The translations under genes and the position numbers were made by a program. From Paenibacillus ginsengarvi (GTDB lineage: Bacteria; Bacillota; Bacilli; Paenibacillales; NBRC-103111), in NCBI RefSeq assembly GCF_003626695.1, contig NZ_RBAH01000008.1:186001-250000 (forward strand): a DNA stretch of 64,000 nucleotides. Reading direction: 5' to 3'. Numbering within the stretch: the first letter of the stretch is position 1; every line of letters starts with the position of its first letter. The notes under the pieces were generated by a model, which did no database searches, was not told where the DNA came from, and saw nothing but the letters and a program-made list of their open reading frames with translations. Positions 1 through 9,395 of the stretch are shown here, piece after piece.

Positions 1-663
1 GGCAAGATCGATTTTACGCTTGATGATCCAGCGCTTCGGAGAGTGGCCGACATAGTGCTGGAACGAACGCGTGAAGTGCTCATGGGTCCAGCCCGCCAGG
101 CGGGCGAGCTGCTCCACCCCGATCGATTCCGACGCATGGGTGTCGATATAGTGTAGGGCGGTGGAAATTTGCGGCGGCATCGTCTGCTCGTCATAACCGG
201 CGCCATCCGGCTCCAGGGCGCTCTCCAGCTCCTCCAGCATGTACAGCAGCAGCTTCTCGGCCAGCACCTTCCATCTCGGCGGATGCCTGTGGAACAGATA
301 AAGCATCTGCTTCATCAGCTGCGGAACCAGAGAACGATCCGGAAGCGGGAAAACGCAGCCGCCCGAGGAAGTAAACAGACGATAGCGCAGAAGCTCCGTC
401 TCGCTGCCGATGTCGAAATGGACGAATAAATGGCGGCACGGGCTGTTCGGATCGAACCGATACTCGTGCTGCTCGCCAGGGCGAGTCACAAGCAGACACG
501 GTCGATCCAGCGCGTGAGCCGTTCCGTTCGCGGTATACACGGAACGGCTGCCTACGGGAAAGTAGACGAGCTCGTAGTCGCGCAGTGTACGGGGGCCGAG
601 AATACGGCCCGCTTTGACGGTGACGTCGCCTGCATGATGAAAACGAATCCTGCTTTCTTTCAT
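1..663 (-). CDS. AraC-family transcriptional regulator, 3' end outside window
   Basis: Reading leftwards from ATG at 663, 221 codons stay open to the window edge, so the C-terminus is missing. A GGAAGGAG ribosome site lies just upstream of the start. The N-terminal part looks like an AraC-type cupin ligand-binding domain, with short motifs such as RPGEQHEYRFDP. The C-terminal part carries the first helix-turn-helix of an AraC DNA-binding domain, including IGVEQLARLAGWTHEHFTRS and then GHSPKRWIIKRKIDLA. Proteins of this family usually sense a sugar or related metabolite and activate nearby catabolic genes. The ligand cannot be read from the sequence. It lies 87 bases downstream of the membrane-protein gene on the same strand and could be co-transcribed with it. 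The family call is firm; the target is unknown. Confidence 0.85.
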   Translation of the reverse strand, partial: MKESRIRFHHAGDVTVKAGRILGPRTLRDYELVYFPVGSRSVYTANGTAHALDRPCLLVTRPGEQHEYRFDPNSPCRHLFVHFDIGSETELLRYRLFTSSGGCVFPLPDRSLVPQLMKQMLYLFHRHPPRWKVLAEKLLLYMLEELESALEPDGAGYDEQTMPPQISTALHYIDTHASESIGVEQLARLAGWTHEHFTRSFQHYVGHSPKRWIIKRKIDLA

Positions 664-750
664 GACGACTCCTTCCGGAATACGTTTTTCCACTTTGTCC
701 GCCAGGTGTCAGTTCTCTCCGCACATCCGTCATACGGCGGCTACTTGGAA

Positions 751-1380
751 TCACGTGACGGCAGCTTGTTTGCCGGGCCATGCATAGAGCAGATAAATGT
801 AAAGGGCATCCAAAATAACGATGAGCACATACGAAACCGTGAGAAACATCGAGTCCGGATACTGGGTATAGGAGACGACGGATGCGCAAAAGGTGCCGAG
901 CATTTTCGCATAACCGATCAGAACGGACTGGCCGGCATGTCCCCGGGTCAGCAGCATCGCTATAAACAGGATCGACATCATCAGGTTGATGGCGAAGCCG
1001 GTATAGGTCCCTTCGGGATCATGCAGGTCGATCGATGCGCTTACTTGCAGAGTAAAGGCGATTGCGAGGAAGAGTGCAAGCGCCGTGACTTTGAACCGGA
1101 CTGATGACCATAAACCTTTTGAAAATACAACAAATTGAGCGAAAATGATCACATCGAGAATGAGCCATATCGCGGTTGCCAACGTTCGCAGCATTTCTTG
1201 GGGAAATACGAACAAATAAATGAACTCCCACGCGATGTTGGCGCAGAGCGCGGCTGCAGGCATGCCGCATATACGGTCGCGAAACCCGCGCCAAATGATC
1301 AGCACATAAGCAGCGGTCCAGAAGATGAAAACGCCGGCAAGCCACACCATCATGAAAAACGGGAATCCCGATTCCGTCAT
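751..1380 (-). CDS. Polytopic membrane protein resembling Pyr4/PaxB-type terpene cyclases
   Basis: A 209-residue protein with about seven hydrophobic segments and almost no soluble part. Residues 31-55 contain an RGFRDRICGM stretch followed by CANIAWEFIY. From memory, fungal Pyr4/PaxB integral-membrane terpene cyclases carry a closely similar FKDR..GM...CCNIAWE block. Pyr4 uses a Glu in the WE motif and an Asp near the C-terminus. The equivalents here would be E52 and D191, the latter in VLIVILDALYIYLL. Bacterial relatives such as drimentine-pathway DmtA proteins are known. No prenyltransferase or oxidase gene is visible nearby, so a substrate cannot be proposed and the protein may be a non-catalytic or repurposed homologue. 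The start is the first ATG; its ribosome site is weak. It lies between LacI and AraC genes on the same strand. Confidence 0.7.
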   Translation of the reverse strand: MTESGFPFFMMVWLAGVFIFWTAAYVLIIWRGFRDRICGMPAAALCANIAWEFIYLFVFPQEMLRTLATAIWLILDVIIFAQFVVFSKGLWSSVRFKVTALALFLAIAFTLQVSASIDLHDPEGTYTGFAINLMMSILFIAMLLTRGHAGQSVLIGYAKMLGTFCASVVSYTQYPDSMFLTVSYVLIVILDALYIYLLYAWPGKQAAVT

Positions 1381-1458
1381 CGTCTCGTCACACCCCGGTT
1401 CGTCCGAATAGTAGACGTTATGAGCGACGAGTGCGGCTTATGATAGTCAAAGTTAAGC

Positions 1459-2502
1459 TTAGCTTCCGATACTCGCGGTCGTCTGACCGATTTTCAGCTC
1501 GCCTTGGATGCGAATATGCTCGTAAGGGAGAGACGGGTTGGCGATTCGCCACAACATCCGGTCCGCGGCCCGGTATCCCGTTTCGCGGATGGCCAGGAGC
1601 GGCATCGTGAATGGAGGCATCGACTCCGGCTGCCGGTTCAGCAGACCGATAATAGAAATATCGCCGGGGATGCTCATCCCTAGACGTTCGCTGATGAGCC
1701 GGTACACGTCCGCGACTTCTCCGTCGATTCCGCACAAAATGGCGGTCGGCTTATACCGCCCGAGTTTGTCCGCTATGTTATCCAGCAACTCGTCGCGGCT
1801 TCTGCGCAAGCCGATCGAATGGGCGTCCGTATGAACGGGGGAGCCAAATTCGTTCATCGCATGGAGAAACGACTGCCAGCGCAAAATGTATCCCCGCTGC
1901 CCGATCGTATCGCCTATATACATAATGTTGGTATGCCCGATCGAGCGCAAATACGATACCGCCTGGAACGTCGCTTCATAGATGTCCCAGATGACGCTGT
2001 CGACCTTCGTCCCGAGCGGAGGAAAGCTGAGCAGTATTTTCGGAAGCGGCAGGGCGAGCAGCTTCGGCTCCCACTCCCGCGGCATTATGCTCGGAGCGAT
2101 AAACAAGCCGTCCGCATACGCGATGCCCTTCCGATCGAGCCATTCTTCCATACCGCTTTCCTTGACTGCATAAGGAAGCAGAACAACCTCGATCTGATGG
2201 CCGAACGAGGCGAAGCGTTCGTGAAGTCCTGCCAGCAGCTGCTCGTTATAGCTGGTCGATTGCGTCGTTTGCACGAGCAGGAATCGTTTGCGCTCGAGCG
2301 GATACGGGATAATATGGTCTACCTTCAGGCTGCGAATCTGCTCCTTGGTAAAATAGCCGAGCCTCTCCGCCGTTTGTACGATGAGCTGGCGCGTCATCTC
2401 GGACATGCCCGGTCTGCCTTTTAACGCTTTGGAGACGGTATGGACCGTCAGCCCCAGTTCGTTAGCGATGGTGCGAAGCGTAACCGGCTTGATGATGGGC
2501 AT
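1459..2502 (-). CDS. LacI/GalR-family transcriptional regulator
   Basis: A 347-residue regulator. Residues 7-30 form the LacI helix-turn-helix (TLRTIANELGLTVHTVSKAL), followed by the KGRPGMSEMTRQLI hinge-helix region. The rest is a periplasmic-binding-protein-like effector domain, with typical motifs such as YLRSIGHTNIMYIG and GDISIIGLLN. These proteins usually repress sugar-utilisation genes until a sugar or sugar phosphate binds. It is divergent from the SBP and FAD-oxidoreductase genes starting at 2721, which are the most likely targets. The length is normal for the family. I could not pick out a convincing palindromic operator in the 218-base divergent region. Confidence 0.92.
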   Translation of the reverse strand: MPIIKPVTLRTIANELGLTVHTVSKALKGRPGMSEMTRQLIVQTAERLGYFTKEQIRSLKVDHIIPYPLERKRFLLVQTTQSTSYNEQLLAGLHERFASFGHQIEVVLLPYAVKESGMEEWLDRKGIAYADGLFIAPSIMPREWEPKLLALPLPKILLSFPPLGTKVDSVIWDIYEATFQAVSYLRSIGHTNIMYIGDTIGQRGYILRWQSFLHAMNEFGSPVHTDAHSIGLRRSRDELLDNIADKLGRYKPTAILCGIDGEVADVYRLISERLGMSIPGDISIIGLLNRQPESMPPFTMPLLAIRETGYRAADRMLWRIANPSLPYEHIRIQGELKIGQTTASIGS

Positions 2503-2651
2503 TAGGGCACCTCGGTCCTAGGTATTGATGTAGCACGGATGCCATCATCGTATCACCGATTGCCGCGAAGGTGAAGCGGTTTCCTCTCCGTGCCCGTCAA
2601 TACGGCATTTTTGATGAAGCTAAAATGGAACTGGAAGCGTTGTGGCAGACG

Positions 2652-2665
2652 CTTATAATGAGTAC
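2652..2665 (+). promoter_or_regulatory. Probable promoter -10 region of the 2721 SBP gene
   Basis: A perfect TATAAT at 2654-2659 lies 61 bases before the ATG at 2721. The 17-base-spaced -35 position reads CTGGAA, which is a poor match. The 14-base block CTTATAATGAGTAC is identical to the block at 54133-54146, upstream of another SBP gene. Confidence 0.5.
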
Positions 2666-2720
2666 CAGATGACAGTGCATCCAGACATTCCACCTATATG
2701 AAGATGAGGAGGGTCTTGGC

Positions 2721-4010
2721 ATGACGTTCAAATGGGGAAAAGCCGCCGTCTGCTTCCTGACATCAGCCGCTCTTGTAAGCGGTTGCGGGGGAGGAGAGGG
2801 AAAGACAAGCTCGCAAGGAGAGTCCGCGCCGAAAGGAGCCGAGCCGGCCAAGCCGGTCACCTTGACACTGTACAACGCGCAGCCGGGAGCGGTGGATTTT
2901 GAAAAGCTGGGGATCGCGGAGGCGGTCAAGCAGAAATTCCCCCATATTACGCTTCAGTTGCTCAAAAGAGAAAAGGGCATGGAGTACGCAGACTGGGTGA
3001 CCGGCAAAACGCCGGTGGACATTATTTACGAATCGACTGCGTTCACAGTCAGCTCGATCAAGACGAACGGGCTGCATGTCGATCTGCAGGAGCAAATCAA
3101 GCTAAACGGCTTTAAAACAGACGTTTTCGAGCCGAATGTGCTGGCTCATGCGATGTCGACCAATAGCGAAGGCAAGCTGTACGGCTTGCCGTTCACGATG
3201 AACCGGTATGCGCTGTTTTACAACAAAGGCTTGTTCGACCGTTTCGGCGCCGCTTATCCGAAGGACGGTCTGACTTGGGACCAAGTATACGACCTCGCCA
3301 AAAAGCTGACCCGGACGGATGCCGGGGCGAAGTATTACGGTTTCACCGCGCTGCCGAACAACATCATGCTGAACAACCAGTTATCGCTCGGCCCGCTCGA
3401 TCTGAAGGAAGACAAGGCGGCGATGAATACGGACGGCTGGAAGCTGTTGCTGGACAATTTGCGCCGGTTCGGCGAAATTCCGAACAATGCGTTTGTGCCG
3501 GTTACAGATTCGGTCAAAGGCACCGTGGCGATGATCCTCGATTCCGGATCGATCAGCCAGGCGGGGAGCGATATCGAGTGGGACCTCGCTTCGGTTCCGG
3601 AGCTGCCGCAAAAACCGAAGACGGGCTTCAAGCCTGCATCGCTTTCCTTGTTTCTGGCATCGACATCGGCGCATAAGGAAGAAGCGTTCAAGGTTATGGC
3701 CTTCCTCGTATCGTCCGAGATGCAGACGAAGCTGACGAGGCAAGCGATCGGCACGCCACTGGCCGATCCGGGCGTGCGCAAATCGTTCGGCCAGGACTTG
3801 CCGCAGTGGAAGGGCAAAAATGTTCAAGCGCTTTACTACTATCCCGACGCCCCGGCATTGCCTCCGAGGGCCGATCAATTGACGAACGTATCCGTCAATT
3901 TCTCCAAGCTGTTTACGAGCACGAACGATTCGAACACGATTTTGCGCGACTTTGACGATGAGATCAACAAGGCGATACAGACGGAGAAGGCGAAGCTGCA
4001 GGCCAAGTAG
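2721..4010 (+). CDS. Extracellular solute-binding lipoprotein (family 1), orphan
   Basis: A 429-residue protein with a lipoprotein signal peptide; the lipobox is LVSGC with the acylated cysteine at residue 22, followed by a Gly/Glu/Ser linker. The mature part is a sugar-type ABC substrate-binding protein anchored on the outer face of the membrane. It shares signature stretches with the proteins at 14243, 37784 and 50531: LYGLPFTMNRYALFYNKGLF, then YPKDGLTWDQVYDLAKKLTR. No permease or ATPase gene lies next to it, so the transport partner must be elsewhere or the protein serves as a ligand sensor. A GGAGG site precedes the ATG. A FAD oxidoreductase follows 127 bases downstream, and a LacI gene is divergent upstream. 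The ligand is unknown, probably an oligosaccharide. Confidence 0.9.
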   Translation: MTFKWGKAAVCFLTSAALVSGCGGGEGKTSSQGESAPKGAEPAKPVTLTLYNAQPGAVDFEKLGIAEAVKQKFPHITLQLLKREKGMEYADWVTGKTPVDIIYESTAFTVSSIKTNGLHVDLQEQIKLNGFKTDVFEPNVLAHAMSTNSEGKLYGLPFTMNRYALFYNKGLFDRFGAAYPKDGLTWDQVYDLAKKLTRTDAGAKYYGFTALPNNIMLNNQLSLGPLDLKEDKAAMNTDGWKLLLDNLRRFGEIPNNAFVPVTDSVKGTVAMILDSGSISQAGSDIEWDLASVPELPQKPKTGFKPASLSLFLASTSAHKEEAFKVMAFLVSSEMQTKLTRQAIGTPLADPGVRKSFGQDLPQWKGKNVQALYYYPDAPALPPRADQLTNVSVNFSKLFTSTNDSNTILRDFDDEINKAIQTEKAKLQAK

Positions 4011-4137
4011 GACCGGAAGCAGCGGTTCGGCGCCCGGTCAAGTAAGCGGTTAACCTGAATGAAAAGCGGAGTTCGCGGAGTGGAGCCGTAGGCCGCATAC
4101 AGAGACAATCAATCATACTGCATGGGAGTGTACAACA

Positions 4138-6096
4138 ATGAACAAAAAACTGACGGATGTACTCGTATACGGCGGAACGCCGGGAGGGATCGGCGCGGCT
4201 ATAGCAGCGGCCAGAAGGGGAAAACGCGTAGCCTTGGTGGAGCCTTCGGCATACGTGGGGGGACTGATGACGAGCGGGCTCGGGGAAACGGATATTCGTT
4301 CCGTCGATACGTCCGGCTCGGTATTCGGCGAATTTCTCACTCGCGTATACGAGTTTTACGTTACGGAATACGGCAAAGGGTCCATCCAGGTGAAGGAGTG
4401 CAACAGAGGGCTTCGCTTCGAGCCTTCCGTAGCGCGAAAAGTGATGCGGGTGCTGCTTGCCGGGGAACCCGGTATCGAAGTCCTCTTGAGTGAGGAGCTT
4501 GTGTCGGTGACGATGGACGGCAGCTGGATTAGGGGCATCGTAACGGAGCATACCGCTACCGGTGAAAAAACGGTTTACGAGGCCGGTCAGTTTATCGACG
4601 CTACGTACGAAGGAGACCTCGCTGCCGCGGCAGGCGTTCCGTACCGGCTCGGGCGGGAATCGCGCGACGAGTGGAACGAGGAATTCGCCGGTAAGCTGTA
4701 CTGCGAATACCGAACCAAAGAGGTGCTTCCAGGAAGCACGGGCGAAGGTGACGAACTGCTTCAGGCGTACAACTTCCGGCTCTGTATGACCGACAATCCG
4801 GCCAACCGGGTCCCATTCACTGAGCCGGAGCAGTACGACCGGAACGACTATGTGAGTCTGATCGAAGATATAACGGCCGGACGGCTGAACTCCTTTGGCG
4901 AGATCGTCAAGCTTTCGCGAATACCGAACGGCAAGACCGATACGAACAATCACCACAACTGCATGTGCTCGACGGACTTGCCCGGCGAGAACGGCGCTTA
5001 TCCGGAAGGCAGTCGTCAAGTGAGGGAGCGGATTGCTCAGCGTCACAAAAGTTACATCCAAGGACTGCTCTGGTTTTTGCAGGAGGACCGGCAAATTCCC
5101 GAGAAGATTCGAGCGGAAGCCCGGCAATGGGGTTATGCGGCGGACGAGTTTGTGGAGAGCGGTCACTTTCCTCCGCAAATCTATGTGCGGGAAGCGCGCA
5201 GAATCGCTGGACGATATGTGTTTACTGAAAACGACGCACGTCTTGCCCCCGGCTTGCAGCGTTCTCCTATTCACTACGACAGTATCGCTACAGGCGATTA
5301 TGCGATCGATTCGCACGCCACGTGCAAGCGGGAACCTATCGGACAAAACCGCTCGCTGGAAGGGTTTCTCGGCTTCGGCGCGCTGACGGAGGTGTACCAA
5401 ATTCCGTTCGGCCTAATGGTGCCGGAAACCGTAGGCAATCTGCTCGTCCCGGTAGCGGTATCTGCTACCCATATGGGCTTCGGGACGATTCGGATGGAGC
5501 CGTTCTGGATGCAGCTCGGCTTCGCAGCAGGGGTGGCCGCGTCGATGAGCGCGGACGCAAACGCGCCGGTAGAGAGGCTCTGCATCGATTCGCTTCAAGA
5601 TGAGCTGATCGAAGCGCGCCAGCTAATCACCTTTTTCCGCGACGTCAAAGCCGAACATGAAGCGTTTGGGGCACTGCAATACTTCGGGACGAAATCGTTT
5701 TTCTCCGGGTATGAGGCGAAGCTCGGGGAGCCTTGTACCGTCGCTGACGCTTCCTTGTGGATCGGCATGGCTCGTGCGCTGCCGGGCGGCGCCCGATTGC
5801 CTGCGCTTCCCGCTACGGATCGCATCGTGCCGGCCGGCGTGGACATCGGGCCGAGAAAGCTGGAGGATGAACAGCCGTACCGGGAGTACTGGGCCGAGCG
5901 GCCGGAGCTTACGGGGCTTCTTGCCTCCAGGTGGCTTGCTGCTGCTTGTCGTGCACTCGGAGTCGGCGATGCGGGTGCAGTAAGCTTGGGGGAAGTGAGC
6001 GGCGACGCCGTGTCCCGCGGCCGGTTTTTGACGGTGCTGTACGAGCTGCTTAAACTTTCGCGTTGGAAACAGACGAAGCGGGAGACGGGCGAATAA
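4138..6096 (+). CDS. FAD-dependent oxidoreductase
   Basis: A 652-residue cytoplasmic flavoprotein of the FAD_oxidored type. Residues 8-40 form the dinucleotide-binding fold: [14 protein letters not shown], then [12 protein letters not shown], then a GGLMTSGLG loop. Further motifs that fit the family include [19 protein letters not shown] and, near residue 460, [20 protein letters not shown]. There is no signal peptide. Members of this family are often found in glycan-utilisation loci, where they oxidise sugar-derived or related hydroxyl groups; the substrate here is not predictable. It follows the SBP gene at 2721 in the same direction and is probably part of the same LacI-linked unit. A terminator lies 36 bases downstream. 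Confidence 0.85.
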   Translation: MNKKLTDVLVYGGTPGGIGAAIAAARRGKRVALVEPSAYVGGLMTSGLGETDIRSVDTSGSVFGEFLTRVYEFYVTEYGKGSIQVKECNRGLRFEPSVARKVMRVLLAGEPGIEVLLSEELVSVTMDGSWIRGIVTEHTATGEKTVYEAGQFIDATYEGDLAAAAGVPYRLGRESRDEWNEEFAGKLYCEYRTKEVLPGSTGEGDELLQAYNFRLCMTDNPANRVPFTEPEQYDRNDYVSLIEDITAGRLNSFGEIVKLSRIPNGKTDTNNHHNCMCSTDLPGENGAYPEGSRQVRERIAQRHKSYIQGLLWFLQEDRQIPEKIRAEARQWGYAADEFVESGHFPPQIYVREARRIAGRYVFTENDARLAPGLQRSPIHYDSIATGDYAIDSHATCKREPIGQNRSLEGFLGFGALTEVYQIPFGLMVPETVGNLLVPVAVSATHMGFGTIRMEPFWMQLGFAAGVAASMSADANAPVERLCIDSLQDELIEARQLITFFRDVKAEHEAFGALQYFGTKSFFSGYEAKLGEPCTVADASLWIGMARALPGGARLPALPATDRIVPAGVDIGPRKLEDEQPYREYWAERPELTGLLASRWLAAACRALGVGDAGAVSLGEVSGDAVSRGRFLTVLYELLKLSRWKQTKRETGE

Positions 6097-6131
6097 AATT
6101 TTTTGTCGCGTCCATCTTGCACCGATTGATA

Positions 6132-6170
6132 TACGGTCATGCCGATACAGGCATGGCCGTTTTACTTTTT
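6132..6170 (+). terminator. Rho-independent terminator after the FAD oxidoreductase
   Basis: An 11-base stem (ACGGTCATGCC at 6132-6142 and GGCATGGCCGT at 6150-6160, one mismatch) is followed by a T-rich run. It ends the 2721-6096 unit before the glutamine transporter operon. Confidence 0.8.
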
Positions 6171-6283
6171 TACGGACTTTTCTCAAGTCAAATAAACATT
6201 TTGTCGTTTTCGGTCGGATTCGGTGCGCCGCCGTTTATACTCCGTGTAAGCCTTATCATTCTGGTTTTTGGAGGGGGGAGCGC

Positions 6284-7012
6284 ATGATACGGTTTCATCA
6301 GGTGAACAAACATTACGGGTCGTTTCACGTTTTGAAAGATATTAATTTATCCGTCAAATCAGGCGAGGTCGTCGTCGTCATCGGGCCTTCCGGCTCCGGA
6401 AAAAGCACGCTCGTCCGCTGCATCAACCGATTGGAAGCGGTTACCGACGGGGAGCTGATCGTGGACGGCGTTCGCGTCAATGACAGCAAAACGGATATTA
6501 ACAAGCTGCGCCGAAACATCGGGATGGTGTTTCAGCATTTCAATCTATACCCGCACATGACGGTACTGAAAAACATTACGCTCGCGCCGACGAAAACGGC
6601 GGGGGTGTCCGAGGCGGAGGCGCGCGAAACCGCGATGACGTATCTCGAAAAGGTGGGCATATCCGGCAAGGCGGACGCCTATCCGTCGCAGCTGTCCGGC
6701 GGCCAGCAGCAGCGTGTTGCGATTGCCAGAGGGCTTGCGATGAAGCCGAAAATTATGCTGTTCGACGAGCCGACGTCGGCGCTCGATCCGGAAACGATCG
6801 GCGAAGTGCTCGATGTTATGAAAACGCTTGCCGGCGAAGGGATGACGATGGTCGTCGTCACCCACGAGATGGGTTTCGCCCGCGAGGTAGCCGATCGCGT
6901 CGTATTTATGGATCAGGGCCGGATCGTCGAGGAAGCCGTTCCCGCGTCGTTTTTCGCCGAGCCAAAGGAAGAGAGGGCACGTCTGTTTCTCAGCCGCGTG
7001 CTGAATCATTGA
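6284..7012 (+). CDS. glnQ: Glutamine/polar amino-acid ABC transporter ATP-binding protein
   Basis: A 242-residue ABC ATPase of the GlnQ/polar amino-acid class. Walker A is GPSGSGKS (residues 34-41), the Q-loop lies in [15 protein letters not shown], the signature is LSGGQ (137-141), and Walker B is LFDEP (159-163), followed by a switch histidine in [14 protein letters not shown]. The [10 protein letters not shown] and [10 protein letters not shown] stretches are characteristic of amino-acid importers. It is the first gene of a four-gene operon with binding protein glnH and two permeases. The ATG has a GGAGGGGGGAG site upstream. All catalytic motifs look intact. Confidence 0.95.
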   Translation: MIRFHQVNKHYGSFHVLKDINLSVKSGEVVVVIGPSGSGKSTLVRCINRLEAVTDGELIVDGVRVNDSKTDINKLRRNIGMVFQHFNLYPHMTVLKNITLAPTKTAGVSEAEARETAMTYLEKVGISGKADAYPSQLSGGQQQRVAIARGLAMKPKIMLFDEPTSALDPETIGEVLDVMKTLAGEGMTMVVVTHEMGFAREVADRVVFMDQGRIVEEAVPASFFAEPKEERARLFLSRVLNH

Positions 7013-7061
7013 TTCACTCTGTTTCGCTCTTCAATAATATGGGTAAAAGGGGAGACTACTA

Positions 7062-7898
7062 ATGAACATGTGGAAACAAGTAACGGGACTTGCGCTGACG
7101 GCGGTTATGGCCGTATCTCTTGCCGCTTGCGGCGGCGGAGACCAAGCTGGAGGAGATACGAAGAAGGGCTCACAGCCGGCAGCCGGTCCGGTCGAGCAAA
7201 TTAAAGCAAACGGCAAGCTGAAGGTCGGCGTCAAATACGATCTGAACTTGTTCGGGCTGAAGGACCCGGCTTCGGGCAAAGTCGAAGGCTTCGATATCGA
7301 TCTGGCGAAGGCGATCGCCAAAAAAATATTCGGCGACGAAAACAAAATCGAACTGAAGGAAGTTACGTCCAAGACGCGTATCCCGATGCTCAAAAACGGC
7401 GAAATCGATATGATCGTCGCAACGATGACGATTACCGAAGATCGCAAGAAGGAAATCGACTTTTCCGACGTTTACTTTATGGCTGGCCAGTCTCTGCTGG
7501 TGAAGAAGGACAGCAAAATCAACGGCCTGGCGGATTTGGCTAAAGGCTCCAAGGTCGTTACGGCCAAAGGCTCGACCTCTGCGACGAATATTCGCGAGAA
7601 GGCGCCGGGCGCGCAAATTATGGAGTTCGAAAACTATGCCGAAGCGTTCACCGCGCTTAAAGCCGGTCAAGGCGACGCGCTTACGACGGATAACGCCCTC
7701 CTGTACGGCATGGCGAAGCAGGACCCGAACTACCGGGTCGTTTCCGAGACGTTTACCGAGGAGCCATACGGGATCGGCATGCGCAAAAACGAAGAGGAGC
7801 TCGTCAAGCTGGTCAATTCGGTACTTAAAGAAATGAAGGACAACGGCGAGTACGACAAGTTGTATGAAAAATGGATCGGCGAGAAGCCGAAAAAATAA
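7062..7898 (+). CDS. glnH: Glutamine/glutamate ABC transporter substrate-binding lipoprotein
   Basis: A 278-residue family 3 amino-acid-binding protein. The signal peptide ends in a lipobox (SLAAC, acylated cysteine 23) followed by a Gly-rich linker. The mature domain starts with the typical IKANGKLKVGVKYDLNLFG and GFDIDLAKAIAKKIFG. It later has EIDMIVATMTITEDRKKEID and the C-terminal NGEYDKLYEKWIGE. It captures an acidic or amide amino acid at the cell surface and delivers it to the GlnM/GlnP permeases. The adjacent GlnK/GlnL-type pair supports glutamine or glutamate as the ligand. It is separated from glnM by a strong stem-loop. Confidence 0.93.
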   Translation: MNMWKQVTGLALTAVMAVSLAACGGGDQAGGDTKKGSQPAAGPVEQIKANGKLKVGVKYDLNLFGLKDPASGKVEGFDIDLAKAIAKKIFGDENKIELKEVTSKTRIPMLKNGEIDMIVATMTITEDRKKEIDFSDVYFMAGQSLLVKKDSKINGLADLAKGSKVVTAKGSTSATNIREKAPGAQIMEFENYAEAFTALKAGQGDALTTDNALLYGMAKQDPNYRVVSETFTEEPYGIGMRKNEEELVKLVNSVLKEMKDNGEYDKLYEKWIGEKPKK

Positions 7899-7911
7899 AA
7901 GCATGCCGGGT

Positions 7912-7940
7912 GCGGCGAGGCAACAGACCTTGCCCGCCGC
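7912..7940 (+). promoter_or_regulatory. Intercistronic stem-loop between glnH and glnM
   Basis: GCGGCGAGGCAA (7912-7923) pairs with TTGCCCGCCGC (7930-7940): 11 base pairs with one bulged A and a 6-base loop. It begins 13 bases after the glnH stop, and no T-run follows. This fits an mRNA-stabilising or partial-termination element that would raise binding-protein output over the permeases. That role is inferred. Confidence 0.6.
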
Positions 7941-7970
7941 CATCCGCCAGCTCGGGGAGATGAGGCCGCC

Positions 7971-8624
7971 ATGCTCGATTTTACGATTTTGACCGACCAT
8001 TTCGGCCAGTATATGGCCGGATTTCTGAATACAATCAAGGCAAGCGTGCTCGCTTTGATCGGCAGCTTCATTATAGGTACGATTTTCGCCGTCTTTCGCA
8101 TCGCTCCCGTTAAGACGCTGAATATCGTCGGGGCTGCCTATGTAGAATTTTTCCGCAATATTCCGATTCTTATTATCGTTTTTTTCATGTTTACCGGACT
8201 TCCCGTGTTGGGGTTGCGGCTTGAGCCGTTTGCCGCGGGAACGATCGGTCTTATGATCTATACGTCCTCGTTCATCGCCGAAGCGATCCGGGCCGGCATT
8301 TTGTCGGTGCCGAAAGGCCAGATGGAGGCGGGACGTTCCTCGGGCTTCACTTATGTGCAAACGATGCGTTACATCATCCTGCCGCAAGCGGTCAAGCTTG
8401 TCATTCCGCCGCTCGGCAACCAGTTTCTGAACCTGATCAAAAACTCGTCCGTGCTCGGCGTCATAGCCGGTCTCGATCTGATGTATTACGGCGACCTTGT
8501 TTCTTCTTCTACGTTCGTCACGTTTGACGTATACATTTTTGTCGCCATGTTTTATTTGGTGTTAACGATTCCGCTCAGCTTCGGCATCCGTTATATGGAA
8601 CGCCGGTTGGCAGGAGCCCGGTGA
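7971..8624 (+). CDS. glnM: Amino-acid ABC transporter permease
   Basis: A 217-residue HisM/GlnP-type inner-membrane permease with about five hydrophobic segments. The family motif EFFRNIPILIIVFFMF lies near the middle. The ATPase-contacting EAA loop is visible as QMEAGRSSGFTYVQTMRYII followed by LPQAVKLVIPPLGNQFLNLIK. It forms the translocation channel with the downstream GlnP-like protein, powered by GlnQ. A GGGGAG site precedes the ATG. Which permease is called M and which P is by analogy with Bacillus and is not decisive. Confidence 0.92.
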   Translation: MLDFTILTDHFGQYMAGFLNTIKASVLALIGSFIIGTIFAVFRIAPVKTLNIVGAAYVEFFRNIPILIIVFFMFTGLPVLGLRLEPFAAGTIGLMIYTSSFIAEAIRAGILSVPKGQMEAGRSSGFTYVQTMRYIILPQAVKLVIPPLGNQFLNLIKNSSVLGVIAGLDLMYYGDLVSSSTFVTFDVYIFVAMFYLVLTIPLSFGIRYMERRLAGAR

Positions 8625-8637
8625 GGAGGAGAACGAG

Positions 8638-9288
8638 ATGGATTTTGCCGGCGCCTACGCTCCTTCGCATTTAAAGTTTTTGGTACAAGGATTATGGGTG
8701 ACGCTTGAGGTCGCTTTCGTCTCGATCGTGCTCAGTTTCGCGGTCGGCACGATTATCGGGATCATCCGTTATTGGAAAGTTCCGCTTTTGTCGGGGATTA
8801 TGGCATTTCTTGTGGAAACGGTTCGCAATTTGCCGCTATTGCTCATCATTTTCTTTACGTATTTCGCGCTGCCGGAAATCGGCATCAAGATGAGCAAGAT
8901 GACCGCCGCGATCGTCGCCCTCGTTATATTCGAATCGGCCATGCTGGCGGAGATCGTCCGCGGCGGGCTCGATTCCGTTCACAAAGGGCAGATCGAGGCG
9001 GCTCGCTCGTCGGGACTAAACGCCGTGCAAACGATGCGTTACGTCATTTTGCCGCAAGGGATGCGGCGCATGGTACCGCCGATCGTCTCCCAATTCATTT
9101 CGCTGCTGAAGGACACGTCGCTCGCCGTCGTGATTGCGCTGCCCGAACTGATGAACCATGTGCAAATTATTAACGGGCGCAACGTCAATTATGTGATTCC
9201 CACTTATGTGATGGCTGCGCTCATGTACTTTGTCGTCAATTACACCTTGTCGGTTCTGTCCAGAAGACTGGAAAGCAGGCAAGCGTAG
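8638..9288 (+). CDS. glnP: Amino-acid ABC transporter permease
   Basis: A 216-residue paralogue of the preceding permease, with the same topology. The motif ETVRNLPLLLIIFFTYFALP and the EAA loop QIEAARSSGLNAVQTMRYVI identify the polar amino-acid permease family. It starts 13 bases after the previous stop, with a GAGGAGGAG site. It is the last gene of the transporter operon and is followed by a terminator before the two-component genes. Confidence 0.92.
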   Translation: MDFAGAYAPSHLKFLVQGLWVTLEVAFVSIVLSFAVGTIIGIIRYWKVPLLSGIMAFLVETVRNLPLLLIIFFTYFALPEIGIKMSKMTAAIVALVIFESAMLAEIVRGGLDSVHKGQIEAARSSGLNAVQTMRYVILPQGMRRMVPPIVSQFISLLKDTSLAVVIALPELMNHVQIINGRNVNYVIPTYVMAALMYFVVNYTLSVLSRRLESRQA

Positions 9289-9320
9289 GACCGCTTGCCG
9301 CTTCTTCGGCGAACAAACAG

Positions 9321-9348
9321 CAGCTCCACTTTAGGGTGGGGCTGTTTT
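9321..9348 (+). terminator. Terminator after the glutamine transporter operon
   Basis: CAGCTCCAC (9321-9329) pairs with GTGGGGCTG (9336-9344), a 9-base-pair stem with one G-T wobble, followed by TTTT. It separates the transporter genes from the histidine kinase, although read-through is possible because the kinase starts about 50 bases later. Confidence 0.7.
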
Positions 9349-9395
9349 GGGCACGATAACCATATCGTTTTTTGGGGAGGTGTACCGAAACCGCC

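Noticed and set aside
191..1104. Open frames on both strands overlapping the AraC and membrane-protein genes
   Set aside because: The AraC frame from 663 has clear family motifs and a ribosome site, and the frame at 751-1380 has transmembrane structure; the overlapping frames have neither.
3964..5400. A 478-residue open frame on the minus strand
   Set aside because: It lies antisense to the FAD oxidoreductase and the end of the SBP gene, has biased arginine/valine-rich composition, no ribosome site and no recognisable motif.
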